This document shows positions 9,954-18,780 of a stretch of DNA of 64,000 bases, piece after piece. Position 1 is the first letter of the stretch; the number at the start of each line of letters is the position of its first letter. The stretch lies in contig JACDNV010000002.1 in NCBI GenBank assembly GCA_017656425.1, positions 119,512 through 183,511 of the forward strand. Reading direction: 5' to 3'. Origin of the DNA: Candidatus Neomarinimicrobiota bacterium. GTDB taxonomy: Bacteria; Fidelibacterota; UBA2242; B5-G15. The notes beneath the pieces were generated by a model. It was not told the DNA's origin, did no database searches, and worked only from the letters and a program-made list of their open reading frames with translations. The position numbers and the translations under genes are program-made.

Positions 9954-11398
9954 AAATTATTCATATTGCTGCAGAAGTTGCTCCCTTTTCTAAGGTTGGT
10001 GGGCTCGGAGATGTATTAGGATCATTACCAAAGGCACAGAATCGATTAGGAAATATAGTTTATATCATCACTCCATTATATGGTTTTATATTAAAAAACA
10101 AATATAAGCTTAATGATATAAATCTGGATTCATATGTCACGTTAGGAGATGAAAAATATACCTTTAAAGTTTTTGAATATAAATGTAACGAAAAATATTT
10201 GATTTTTTTTATTTACAATGAGAACTTGCTTAATAGTGGTGGGGTTTATACAGAATTGGATGGATCTCCTCTTAAAAATTATACCCGCAGATTTGTATTT
10301 TTCCAAAAAGCAGCGATTGAATTTATAAATGGATATTTAAAGGATGTAGATATTATACATTGTCACGATAACCATGTCGCATTATTGCCTTTATATAAAA
10401 AACTAAAATGTGGTCATTTAAAAGCAAAAACTGTGTTTACAATTCATAATATAGGATATCAGGGAATAACGGATATTGGAAATAAAGAGATATTCGATTT
10501 ACCTGATGTATACTTTGAGGAAAATGGAGATTTATACTGGGGAGGTAAAATTAATCCGATGAAAACCGCAGTTATACATTCAGATTTGATCACTACTGTA
10601 AGTCCAACTCATGCAAGAGAAATTATGTTAAGTGATGAGATCAGTAGCGGAATGAGAGAAATATTTGTTAAACATAAAAAAAATTTGTATGGTGTGTTAA
10701 ATGGTGTAGATTATGAGGAATGGAATCCTGCGAGAGATAATTTTATTTATTATAAGTATTCTATTAATGAGATAGGATTTAAAAATAAGAATAAAGAACA
10801 ATTTTTGTCTGAGTTTGGGTTCGAAAAGGCTTTAATAAATAGACCTCTTTTTGGCATTGTATCTCGTCTTGTGTTGCAAAAGGGTATAGATATTCTTATA
10901 AAAGCAATGCCAGTTGTTTTTGAATCTGGCTGTGGTATGGCGCTACTTGGTCAGGGTGATCAGAGTTATGAGGCTGAAATTAAGCTTTGCACTGAAAAGT
11001 ATATGGGAAGGTTTTATTGCGAGTTCGGTTTTAATAATGAACTTGCACATAAAATTTATGCATCGTGTGATTATTTTTTGGTGCCATCCTTGTATGAACC
11101 ATGTGGTATAACCCAGATGATAAGTATGAAGTATGGGACAATTCCAATAGTGAGAAAGACAGGTGGTCTGGCAGATACAGTATTGGATATTAATAACAAA
11201 AATGGCACAGGGATTGTCTTTAGAGAATATACTGAGAAAGCGCTTATACAAGCGATTAAAAGGGCTATTGATCTTTATAAAAATAAAGAGTTGCTAATAG
11301 ACGTTTCGAAAAGAGCTATGAGAAAAAATTTTTCCTGGGAAAGAGCTGCGAAAAGGTACATTGCTCTTTATTATAAGTGTCTCAGCGGATATCATTAA
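9950..11398 (+). CDS. glgA: Glycogen synthase (GT5)
   Basis: It extends alpha-1,4-glucan from a sugar nucleotide. The 482-residue GT5/GT-B protein has KVGGLGDV at 15-22, the ADP-glucose-binding loop, and the C-terminal EPCGITQM motif with the conserved glutamate. It is translationally coupled to the GH57 branching enzyme by ATGA. No glgC is present in the window, so the nucleotide donor is assumed rather than shown. The 3' end overlaps the convergent tgt gene by 17 bases with no separate terminator visible. Confidence 0.95.
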   Translation: MKIIHIAAEVAPFSKVGGLGDVLGSLPKAQNRLGNIVYIITPLYGFILKNKYKLNDINLDSYVTLGDEKYTFKVFEYKCNEKYLIFFIYNENLLNSGGVYTELDGSPLKNYTRRFVFFQKAAIEFINGYLKDVDIIHCHDNHVALLPLYKKLKCGHLKAKTVFTIHNIGYQGITDIGNKEIFDLPDVYFEENGDLYWGGKINPMKTAVIHSDLITTVSPTHAREIMLSDEISSGMREIFVKHKKNLYGVLNGVDYEEWNPARDNFIYYKYSINEIGFKNKNKEQFLSEFGFEKALINRPLFGIVSRLVLQKGIDILIKAMPVVFESGCGMALLGQGDQSYEAEIKLCTEKYMGRFYCEFGFNNELAHKIYASCDYFLVPSLYEPCGITQMISMKYGTIPIVRKTGGLADTVLDINNKNGTGIVFREYTEKALIQAIKRAIDLYKNKELLIDVSKRAMRKNFSWERAAKRYIALYYKCLSGYH

Positions 11399-12575
11399 TG
11401 TGTTTTTTCCTTCTCTCTTCCCTTCTTTTCTGATTTTCTAAATAGTGATCTTTTTCGACAGGATAATTTTTGAAGAAGTTTTTCTTCCAGCGATCAAATC
11501 TGTCTTCGAGTATTGCCTGCCTGGCTGATTTTGTCAGCTCAAGGAAATAATGTATATTGTGAATTGTGTTCAATCGTAGTCCAGTCATATCTCCAATCAT
11601 AAAAAGATGTCTCAAAAAAGCTTTAGAAAAATTTTTGCATGTATAGCATTTGCAATTGGGATCAGGAGGATTAAAGTCTTCTTTATATCGAGATTGCTTT
11701 AACACTACTCTACCGCTCTGTGTGTATAGTGTACCATTTCGAGCGTTTCTTGTTGGGAGTACACAATCAAAAATATCAATGCCCATATCAATCACTCTGA
11801 CTATATCTTCTGGTTTACCAACTCCCATCAGGTATTTAGGTTTTGATTCAGGTAATAAAGGAGTGATTTTTTTGAGTAAATTAAACATGGTTTCCTTTGG
11901 TTCACCAACAGCAAGACCACCAATAGCGAAACCATCGAAGTCTATTTTAGTTAACTCTTCGATACTTCTCAGTCTTAAATCCTCATATACACTTCCCTGA
12001 ATTATACCAAAAATATATTGTTTATGATTATAAAGCGGTTCTGTTTTAATGAATTCCTCATAGGATCTTATTTCCCAGTTATAGGTTCTTTTCAGTGCTT
12101 TCTCTGCATACTCATAATCGCATGGATATGGTGTACACTCATCAAATGCCATTATAATGTCCGGACCAAGTTCCCTCTGAATTCTAATAGACTTTTCAGG
12201 ACTAAAGATATGCTCTGATCCGTCTATATGTGAGCGAAATATAACCTCATTATCATTTATTTTGCTGAGATGCGATAGACTAAATACCTGGAAACCACCA
12301 CTGTCTGTTAATATTGGTTTGTGCCAGGATATAAACCTATGCAATCCCTCTGCCTTTTTTATTATTTCAATGCCTGGCCTCAGGTATAGATGATACGTAT
12401 TCCCTAAAATGATTTGAGCATCTGCGTTTTCCAGCTCCACTGGCGTAAGTGTTTTTACCACACCATATGTACCAACTGGCATGAAGGTTGGAGTTTTTAT
12501 TTCACCATGATCAGTAATTATTCTGCAGGCACGGGCTTTTGTATTTTTTGATTGTTTTTCTATAATGAATTCCAT
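11382..12575 (-). CDS. tgt: Queuine/preQ1 tRNA-ribosyltransferase
   Basis: It exchanges guanine 34 of GUN-anticodon tRNAs for preQ1. The 397-residue TIM-barrel protein has DSGGFQVFSL (general acid Asp), the nucleophile Asp in FDCVLPTRNARNG, and the zinc site CKCYTC followed by RHLF. The length is typical for bacterial Tgt. Its start abuts the radA stop (shared base at 12575), so the two are in one operon with the EamA permease gene upstream. Confidence 0.95.
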   Translation of the reverse strand: MEFIIEKQSKNTKARACRIITDHGEIKTPTFMPVGTYGVVKTLTPVELENADAQIILGNTYHLYLRPGIEIIKKAEGLHRFISWHKPILTDSGGFQVFSLSHLSKINDNEVIFRSHIDGSEHIFSPEKSIRIQRELGPDIIMAFDECTPYPCDYEYAEKALKRTYNWEIRSYEEFIKTEPLYNHKQYIFGIIQGSVYEDLRLRSIEELTKIDFDGFAIGGLAVGEPKETMFNLLKKITPLLPESKPKYLMGVGKPEDIVRVIDMGIDIFDCVLPTRNARNGTLYTQSGRVVLKQSRYKEDFNPPDPNCKCYTCKNFSKAFLRHLFMIGDMTGLRLNTIHNIHYFLELTKSARQAILEDRFDRWKKNFFKNYPVEKDHYLENQKRREERRKKHINDIR

Positions 12576-13924
12576 TAAGAAAATATATTTTGGATTAGTT
12601 CATTAATAGATTCAATTTTTATCAAAGTGATGTTTTTATCGGGTAATTTCAATTTTTTTGGTATATATATTCTTTTAAAACCGAGTCTGGCTGCTTCATT
12701 TATCCTCGTTTCCATATTTTTAACAGATCTTACTTCTCCTACAAGTCCTACTTCGCCAATGAAGACAGCTTCGGGATCAACCGGTTTATCAAAGTAGCTT
12801 GATAGAATAGATGTCACAATTGCAAGATCACAAGCTGGGTCATCTATACGTAAACCACCGACGATATTGATGAATATATCTAATGCAGTAATTGGAATAT
12901 TTGCCCTTTTTTCTATAACCGCGAGCAGCATGGTAAGTCTTCTGTAATCTACACCATTTGAATTTCTCTGGGGTGTTGGGTATATACTTTTCGCTATTAG
13001 TGCCTGTATTTCTATTAACAATGGGCGCATTCCTTCAATACTAACTGCAATTGTGGAGCCTGATGCATTTTTTCTTCTTTCGGAAATAAATAAGAGCGAT
13101 GGATCCTGAACCGGTATTAATCCGCCTTCCTTCATTTCAAATATACCAATTTCGCGGGTAGGTCCAAATCTATTTTTCAAACATCGGATTATTCTAAAGA
13201 AATTGTTCTGATCACCCTCCATTAATATAACAGTATCCACAAGATGCTCCAATACTTTTGGACCGGCAATGATACCTTCTTTAGTTATGTGACCAATTAA
13301 TATTGTCAAGAGTCCTTTTTCTTTTGTTACTTTTAATAATCGTGTTGTGCATTCTCTTGTCTGCAATACTCCCCCAGGTGAGCTCTCGAATTCTTCAGAG
13401 TAAATAGTTTGGATGGAATCTATTATTACCATTTCCGGTTCTGTTAAATCAATTATATATAATATGTTATCAAGTAGATTTTCACCGGATAAGTATAGGT
13501 TTTCATTTATGACATTTAGTCTTTCAGCCCTGATTTTTAACTGTTCTGGTGATTCTTCGCTTGAAATATATAATATTTTATAGGATTTAAGTGAGTCAGC
13601 AATCTGAAGGGCAAGGGTTGATTTACCTATACCTGGATTCCCTGAAAGAAGGGTTACAGATCCTTTCATAAAGCCACCGCCTATAACCCGGTCCAATTCG
13701 TTTATTCCGGTAGGTATATGTGATTGTTTGTCAGATGTAAGTTCGCTAATTTTATAATATTGGGGTGTTGACTTAAAAGATGTCCGAATAGTTGATTTTG
13801 ATGGTCCAACTTCCTCATTGACGGTATTCCAGGCTCCACACTCGGTGCATTTTCCAACCCACTTATGGAAAATTGCGCCACACTCAGAGCAGACAAATAT
13901 TGTTTTTGATTTTTCTTTTTTCAT
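12575..13924 (-). CDS. radA: DNA repair protein RadA/Sms
   Basis: A branch-migration ATPase in homologous recombination. The 449-residue protein has an N-terminal four-Cys zinc finger (CSECG and CTECGAWN), Walker A GNPGIGKST, the KNRFG motif, and a C-terminal Lon-protease-like domain (about 290-449). The start overlaps the upstream permease stop by 4 bases. The length and domain order are canonical. Confidence 0.96.
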   Translation of the reverse strand: MKKEKSKTIFVCSECGAIFHKWVGKCTECGAWNTVNEEVGPSKSTIRTSFKSTPQYYKISELTSDKQSHIPTGINELDRVIGGGFMKGSVTLLSGNPGIGKSTLALQIADSLKSYKILYISSEESPEQLKIRAERLNVINENLYLSGENLLDNILYIIDLTEPEMVIIDSIQTIYSEEFESSPGGVLQTRECTTRLLKVTKEKGLLTILIGHITKEGIIAGPKVLEHLVDTVILMEGDQNNFFRIIRCLKNRFGPTREIGIFEMKEGGLIPVQDPSLLFISERRKNASGSTIAVSIEGMRPLLIEIQALIAKSIYPTPQRNSNGVDYRRLTMLLAVIEKRANIPITALDIFINIVGGLRIDDPACDLAIVTSILSSYFDKPVDPEAVFIGEVGLVGEVRSVKNMETRINEAARLGFKRIYIPKKLKLPDKNITLIKIESINELIQNIFS

Positions 13925-14808
13925 TTTTTGTTTTGAATCAATATTAGTTTATATTTATCCCAATCATATAAGAATACACCCAAAAGGATAATAATACCAC
14001 CTAATATCTCTTTTACTGTAACACGCTCTTTGAGAAATGCCCAACCAACCATTGTTGCGAATATTGGTACTATGAGAGTTATAAAAGTAACCTTAACTAC
14101 ATTTATTCTTTGTAGTAAGGTATAATAAATATAGAAGGCAATTGCTGAACCGAGAATTCCCAGATATATGATAGCTCCGAGATTTTTAAAATCCCAAACC
14201 ATTTTGTCCCATTGATTTGATATAGTTGCCCCCATCAGGTGTATGAAGCCAGCAATTAACATTGCCATGCAGGTTAGTACAAGTGAATCATAGTCATTGT
14301 GAATTTTTAAATAGACATTCGGCCAGGCAGAAGCAACTACACCGATAAGTATAATTAGGCTTCCAACAAGTAAATCTTTGCTGAAAATAAGAGATTGGTC
14401 TGATAATATAATGCTTGTACCTCCGATGGCAATAATAATAGATATAAATTTCCAGAAAGATAATTTGCCCCCTGGCAGTATGAAGTGAGAAAAAATACCG
14501 ACGAAAAGGGGTAAGGTAGTCCATAATATTGAAGATAATCCACTTGGTATAAATTTGGTTCCATAATAGGTACAGTAGTAGCTAAAAGCCATTGTTATAA
14601 GACCAGAGACAAGGTATAGTTTAATTAATTGTGAATCGAATGGAATTTTTCGATTTTTTATTTTTATAATTACATATAAAAATAAGCCTGCGATTACAAA
14701 CCTTAAACCCAGTCCCAGCATAATTGGAGTCTCTTCAACCCCAATCTTTATCATTGCCCATGTGGTGCTCCAGATGATGCATGTAATAAGAAATAGTAAA
14801 GTATTCAT
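13921..14808 (-). CDS. EamA/DMT-family transporter
   Basis: A 295-residue integral membrane protein with about ten hydrophobic helices arranged as two EamA repeats. The first begins ITCIIWSTTWAMIK and the second begins around LIGVVASAWPN. Members export or import amino acids, nucleotide sugars or other metabolites; the substrate is not predictable. It leads the radA-tgt operon with a 4-base overlap. About 170 bases without a gene separate it from the mtaB-like gene upstream. Confidence 0.8.
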   Translation of the reverse strand: MNTLLFLITCIIWSTTWAMIKIGVEETPIMLGLGLRFVIAGLFLYVIIKIKNRKIPFDSQLIKLYLVSGLITMAFSYYCTYYGTKFIPSGLSSILWTTLPLFVGIFSHFILPGGKLSFWKFISIIIAIGGTSIILSDQSLIFSKDLLVGSLIILIGVVASAWPNVYLKIHNDYDSLVLTCMAMLIAGFIHLMGATISNQWDKMVWDFKNLGAIIYLGILGSAIAFYIYYTLLQRINVVKVTFITLIVPIFATMVGWAFLKERVTVKEILGGIIILLGVFLYDWDKYKLILIQNKK

Positions 14809-14980
14809 AATTCAGTCGAGCAAATATTATTATAAAAAAATTATAAAAGCCACATTAAAAAATTAAAAAATATTTACTCTCCAACATTCTATTCAGTGTG
14901 ATGGTAAATTGAGTACCATAATTAAGACATTTGATGAGAATGATAGATTATTTAAAATTTATAGGATGTGTCAGTTTAAT

Positions 14981-16345
14981 TTATAATTCATATTCTTCTA
15001 TACAGACTTTGTCTTTGTATCTGGACATAGCAGCATCAATTACTTTTTCCTTTTCATCGTATTCCTCTAATTTTTTCCATATTCTACCGAGCCATGCTTT
15101 TTCTCTTTCCGGTACCTTTAAATATCCTGATTCGATTGCTGTATTTAATAGTTCACATGCGGTTAGTCCTGCTAAATGTGTGCGTTTGAAATCATCCTTT
15201 TCTGAAATAATAGCTTTTGCGATTTCATAAGATGCTTCTGGTGAAATTATAAATGCGTGCGGGCTCAAATTTTCATCACTTTTAATGAACAGGTTTTTTA
15301 AGGTTACTTCATGCCCCTCTTTTAAAGCTGCATTCATTAATCTACAGTCGTATATTAAAATTTCAGTAAAAACTTCCGGTGCAAATCCAGATAATAAACG
15401 AACATTTTGAACAGACTCATTGCTCCACAGATCACAAGTCGCAGCTGCAATATTTCCCATGTGACTGAAATGTGCACATGCAGAAGACTTTCCTTCCATT
15501 GATATAGGGAATCCAGTGATAGCCTTTATAACTGGTCCCTCATAAGCACAGTCTTTTGAAGGACCGATTGCACCCTCTTCATACGCTATCAATGATCTGG
15601 GAGCTGTCATTGCTCTTATGACTGCTGCAAGCGTTACTGGTATAAAGCCTCTATCTGCAAGGACCATTGCTGTATTTGCGATGCCACATGCGGTATCTCC
15701 AGCTGGTATTGAACCCTTATCTTTGGCTATTTTTACAATATTTTCCCAGAGAAAGTGCATATCTTTTGACGATAGTATACCTATACCGAATAGCAGTCCT
15801 GGTATATCAGCTTCGATAATAGCTATATCTGTTACTTCCTTACCTCCTATGGATTCAATTGAGAGCATATGTGCTCCAGATTCAGCGTTTTTGATAAAGG
15901 AATCAAATAATGTTTTTACATAATTTTCAGTGCGGATTTTTGGAGGTCTTTCCTGATCTCTTATATCGCATACAGTTACTCTCAGGGCAGAGTTTAATCC
16001 CTTCTCACAATAGAATTTTTCCATTAAGTCCAGTGTTAGCTTTGTAACCTGAGCTCCCATTTCTACATTCATGGTTAACTGAGGTGGATGTTCAAATTCC
16101 AGTACTATGCCTGGTGTCTGGAGTATGTGAGCACGACTTAGTATGTCGGAGACAATATCCTCATATTGTTTTAAAATTTCTTTGTTATTGTCGTTTTTCA
16201 TCCCAATAGCTGGTAAGGTATAGTTGATTTCTGGGTATACAGCTCCATTACCTATTTCAATCCCAAAACCGCATTTTACAGGATGTAGTGATTTTCCGAA
16301 TATCATTTCATCAGCTGATTTGTATGCGAGCTCTTTGAATTCCAT
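14981..16345 (-). CDS. Methanol:corrinoid methyltransferase (MtaB family)
   Basis: The family transfers the methyl group of methanol to a corrinoid protein. The 454-residue protein aligns end to end with Methanosarcina MtaB, from an N-terminal SADEMIFGK onward, in a TIM-barrel fold. The three zinc ligands known for M. barkeri MtaB (Glu164, Cys220, Cys269) are all kept here as Glu164 (SIESIGGKE), Cys220 (GDTACG) and Cys266 (SKDCAYE). A strong AGGAGGTT lies before the ATG. No corrinoid protein (mtaC), no activator and no mtaA lie next to it, and it appears monocistronic. It may work with a corrinoid protein encoded elsewhere, or on another methoxy or methyl substrate. Confidence 0.88.
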   Translation of the reverse strand: MEFKELAYKSADEMIFGKSLHPVKCGFGIEIGNGAVYPEINYTLPAIGMKNDNNKEILKQYEDIVSDILSRAHILQTPGIVLEFEHPPQLTMNVEMGAQVTKLTLDLMEKFYCEKGLNSALRVTVCDIRDQERPPKIRTENYVKTLFDSFIKNAESGAHMLSIESIGGKEVTDIAIIEADIPGLLFGIGILSSKDMHFLWENIVKIAKDKGSIPAGDTACGIANTAMVLADRGFIPVTLAAVIRAMTAPRSLIAYEEGAIGPSKDCAYEGPVIKAITGFPISMEGKSSACAHFSHMGNIAAATCDLWSNESVQNVRLLSGFAPEVFTEILIYDCRLMNAALKEGHEVTLKNLFIKSDENLSPHAFIISPEASYEIAKAIISEKDDFKRTHLAGLTACELLNTAIESGYLKVPEREKAWLGRIWKKLEEYDEKEKVIDAAMSRYKDKVCIEEYEL

Positions 16346-16560
16346 TTTAGAACCTCCTTGATTGTTCTACCTACTCTAACTGAATAGGTTGCACATACGT
16401 ATTTATTGATCTATAACAAAACACAGTGGTAATTTAAAAACAATATGATATAATTAATATAATTTTTATATATAATATTGACAACCTGGATAAAATTTAA
16501 TTGATATTTTGAGTTTTTATATCAATTTTTAATTATAAGGAGAAGAATAGAATGGATATG

Positions 16561-17232
16561 TTATTTTATGTACCTTTTTATTACTTTTTGATCAAATGTT
16601 ACTATCCTTTTATAAATACCAAGGAAATTTATTAGTAATTCTGTGTTTATCTCATCAGGTACCCATACCGAGTCAAGCTTTATGTAATACATTTTCATTG
16701 TAAAATATTCTGTGAAAGTAAAAGGAATTGATGCGGTCATTTCGAGAGCCACAAGATCAGTATCTTTTTTCGATATCCATACATATCCAAAGCTCAAGTC
16801 TTTTGACCTCTTTATAGGGAAGTATTTAACAGTCATGCATTCATTACCATTTATTGTGGTATCTTTTTGGTAATAAAAATGGTAGTAAGGAATAGCATCC
16901 CAAGACAGGGGACTGAAAAGTGGTAGTATATCGTTCTCCTTATAACGTGGGAAATCGGTTGGGGATTTCCTCTTGTTTTCTGTATTAAGTCTTATCCCCT
17001 TTATTATTCTGCCCTTGTCAACGAAGTATCTGCTGTATACTCTCCTTACGGATTTTGTATCACCCTCAATTGTATGAAAGGTAATTGTAGCTGTTGCATC
17101 ATATGAGAGGTTAACCTTTTCCTGATTTTTAACAAGCGTCTTAATAACCTGTAGAACAGATATAGTATCCAATTCTTCTGGATATATTGTAGGTATGTGT
17201 ATTATTAATATTAGAATGAAAAGAATTTTCAC
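16561..17232 (-). CDS. Exported LolA-like outer-membrane lipoprotein-sorting-type protein
   Basis: A 223-residue protein with a signal peptide (residues 1-18, LFILILIIHIPTIYP). The rest is rich in beta strands: a DATATITF strand early, an intact KYFPIKRSKD... segment, and a VWISKKDTDLVALEM hairpin. This resembles the LolA/LolB unclosed barrel of outer-membrane lipoprotein sorting proteins. Its start overlaps the coaX stop by 4 bases. Similarity is by pattern only; the lipid or lipoprotein ligand is unknown. Confidence 0.5.
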   Translation of the reverse strand: MKILFILILIIHIPTIYPEELDTISVLQVIKTLVKNQEKVNLSYDATATITFHTIEGDTKSVRRVYSRYFVDKGRIIKGIRLNTENKRKSPTDFPRYKENDILPLFSPLSWDAIPYYHFYYQKDTTINGNECMTVKYFPIKRSKDLSFGYVWISKKDTDLVALEMTASIPFTFTEYFTMKMYYIKLDSVWVPDEINTELLINFLGIYKRIVTFDQKVIKRYIK

Positions 17233-17996
17233 TTATTTAATTTGTATATTATGTTAAGCCCTTTTAGAGTGAGATCAGGATCAACGATTTGAATATATTT
17301 AGATTTATCTGATACTTCATCTGCAATTCCGCCCGTAGAGATTATATTGAAATTGTTTATTTTTAACTCTTCTTTAATTCTCTCTATGATTCCATCTATC
17401 ATAGTTATATGTCCATAAAGTATTCCAGACTGCATTGCGTGTGTGGTAGTATCACCTATTATTTTTTCAGGGAAGATATATTCAACTTTATATAATCTTG
17501 CTGCTCTTCTTATAAGGTCATTTGCTGCTGTTTCAAGTCCAGGGCATATAACGCCGCCAATATAGTCTCCTTCTGGCGACAAAACATCAAAAGTTGTAGC
17601 TGTACCGAAGTCTACAATTATAAGTGGTGGTTTGTACAGGTGTTTTCCTGCAACAGCATTACATAATCTGTCTGCACCAATCTCTGATGGATTTTTATAT
17701 AATATTTTCAATTCCAGATTTAATGTGTTTGTAACAATAACAGGTTCAATTTTTAAATACTTTTTTGACATGAGCTGAAAAATATGAGTTAGCTGTGGGA
17801 CAACTGAGGATATAATTACGCCTTTTATTTCTCCGATCTTAATGTTTGAGTTATGGAATAATAATTTTACTGTGAGCCATGATTCATCTATTGTTCTGGT
17901 GTGGGTACTGGCAATTCTCCAGCATTCAATTAATTTATCATTTTTGAATATTCCTAAAATTGTAGTTGTATTACCAATATCGATTGCCAGTAGCAT
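17229..17996 (-). CDS. coaX: Type III pantothenate kinase
   Basis: It phosphorylates pantothenate, the first step of CoA synthesis. From the ATG at 17996 the protein has 255 residues, typical of CoaX. It has AIDIGNTTT at the N-terminus (phosphate loop) and DFGTATTFDVLS (ASKHA fold), with the pantothenate and dimer motifs between. I prefer this start to a longer frame from 18053 because AAGGAAAG lies 5 bases upstream and the extra 19 residues are not family-like. It starts inside the 3' end of birA (26-base overlap), the common birA-coaX pairing. Confidence 0.93.
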   Translation of the reverse strand: MLLAIDIGNTTTILGIFKNDKLIECWRIASTHTRTIDESWLTVKLLFHNSNIKIGEIKGVIISSVVPQLTHIFQLMSKKYLKIEPVIVTNTLNLELKILYKNPSEIGADRLCNAVAGKHLYKPPLIIVDFGTATTFDVLSPEGDYIGGVICPGLETAANDLIRRAARLYKVEYIFPEKIIGDTTTHAMQSGILYGHITMIDGIIERIKEELKINNFNIISTGGIADEVSDKSKYIQIVDPDLTLKGLNIIYKLNK

Positions 17997-18777
17997 ATAT
18001 GCTTTCCTTATGAATAGTAACGTCACCAGAAATAAATCTTTTTTTCTCTCCATTATTAAATTTTAATACGATTGCTCCATCATTTTCTATGTTTTCAAGA
18101 ATTCCTGTTAGTGATTTGTGTCCATCATTAATTGATATGGTCTTTCCTAAATGGTCGCAGTATTTTTTCCATTCATCTATCGTATACTTTAAACCTGAAT
18201 TAAATAACGATCTAAGTTGTCTGTCGAGCTCCTTTAAAACACCTTTTAATATTATGATTCTTTCATGAATTTTCTCTGTTTCAATTAAAATTGATGTTCC
18301 AAATCTTCTGTTTCCAGTGAAAAAGTTTCTCGGTTGATTAATATTTATCCCAATTCCTATAACTACTTTATTCAAATTATTTCCGGTTGTCCTTGATTCG
18401 ACAAGTATACCGCATACTTTTTTATCATTCAACAATACATCATTTGGCCATTTCAAAGAAATTTTCTGATTTTTAAGGACCTTAATTAGTCCCTTTGCTA
18501 CGCCTACAGCAGATGCGAAAGTAAATCCCATAAGATTTATATTTACAGGATGTTTTAGTAATAGTATAGAAAAAAGTAATGATTCTTCAGGATTGGATTC
18601 CCATTTTCTGCCTCTTCTTCCCCTTCCGGATGTCTGGTAATCTGCAAGAACTACTGTTCCATTTTCAAGGTGATTATTATTTAATAAATAAGTATTGGTT
18701 GAGTCTATTGTTTGAAAATGTATGATATATGGTTTTATTATTTTTGTTTTTAATTTTAGATTGAGATAATTGAACAT
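17971..18777 (-). CDS. birA: Biotin--[acetyl-CoA-carboxylase] ligase
   Basis: It activates biotin and attaches it to a carboxylase lysine. The 268-residue protein has QTSGRGRRGRKW (biotinyl-AMP loop), LKWPNDVLLN and CGILVES, with the small C-terminal SH3-like domain (about 220-268). It lacks the N-terminal winged helix of E. coli BirA, so it is a class I ligase and not a repressor. It is followed by coaX with an overlap and lies 3 bases downstream of the S46 peptidase gene. Confidence 0.93.
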   Translation of the reverse strand: MFNYLNLKLKTKIIKPYIIHFQTIDSTNTYLLNNNHLENGTVVLADYQTSGRGRRGRKWESNPEESLLFSILLLKHPVNINLMGFTFASAVGVAKGLIKVLKNQKISLKWPNDVLLNDKKVCGILVESRTTGNNLNKVVIGIGININQPRNFFTGNRRFGTSILIETEKIHERIIILKGVLKELDRQLRSLFNSGLKYTIDEWKKYCDHLGKTISINDGHKSLTGILENIENDGAIVLKFNNGEKKRFISGDVTIHKESIYATGNRYW

Positions 18778-18780
18778 TTA

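Noticed and set aside
17997..18053. N-terminal extension of coaX
   Set aside because: It would lie wholly inside birA, lacks a ribosome site, and adds residues outside the family; the ATG at 17996 has AAGGAAAG at a proper distance.
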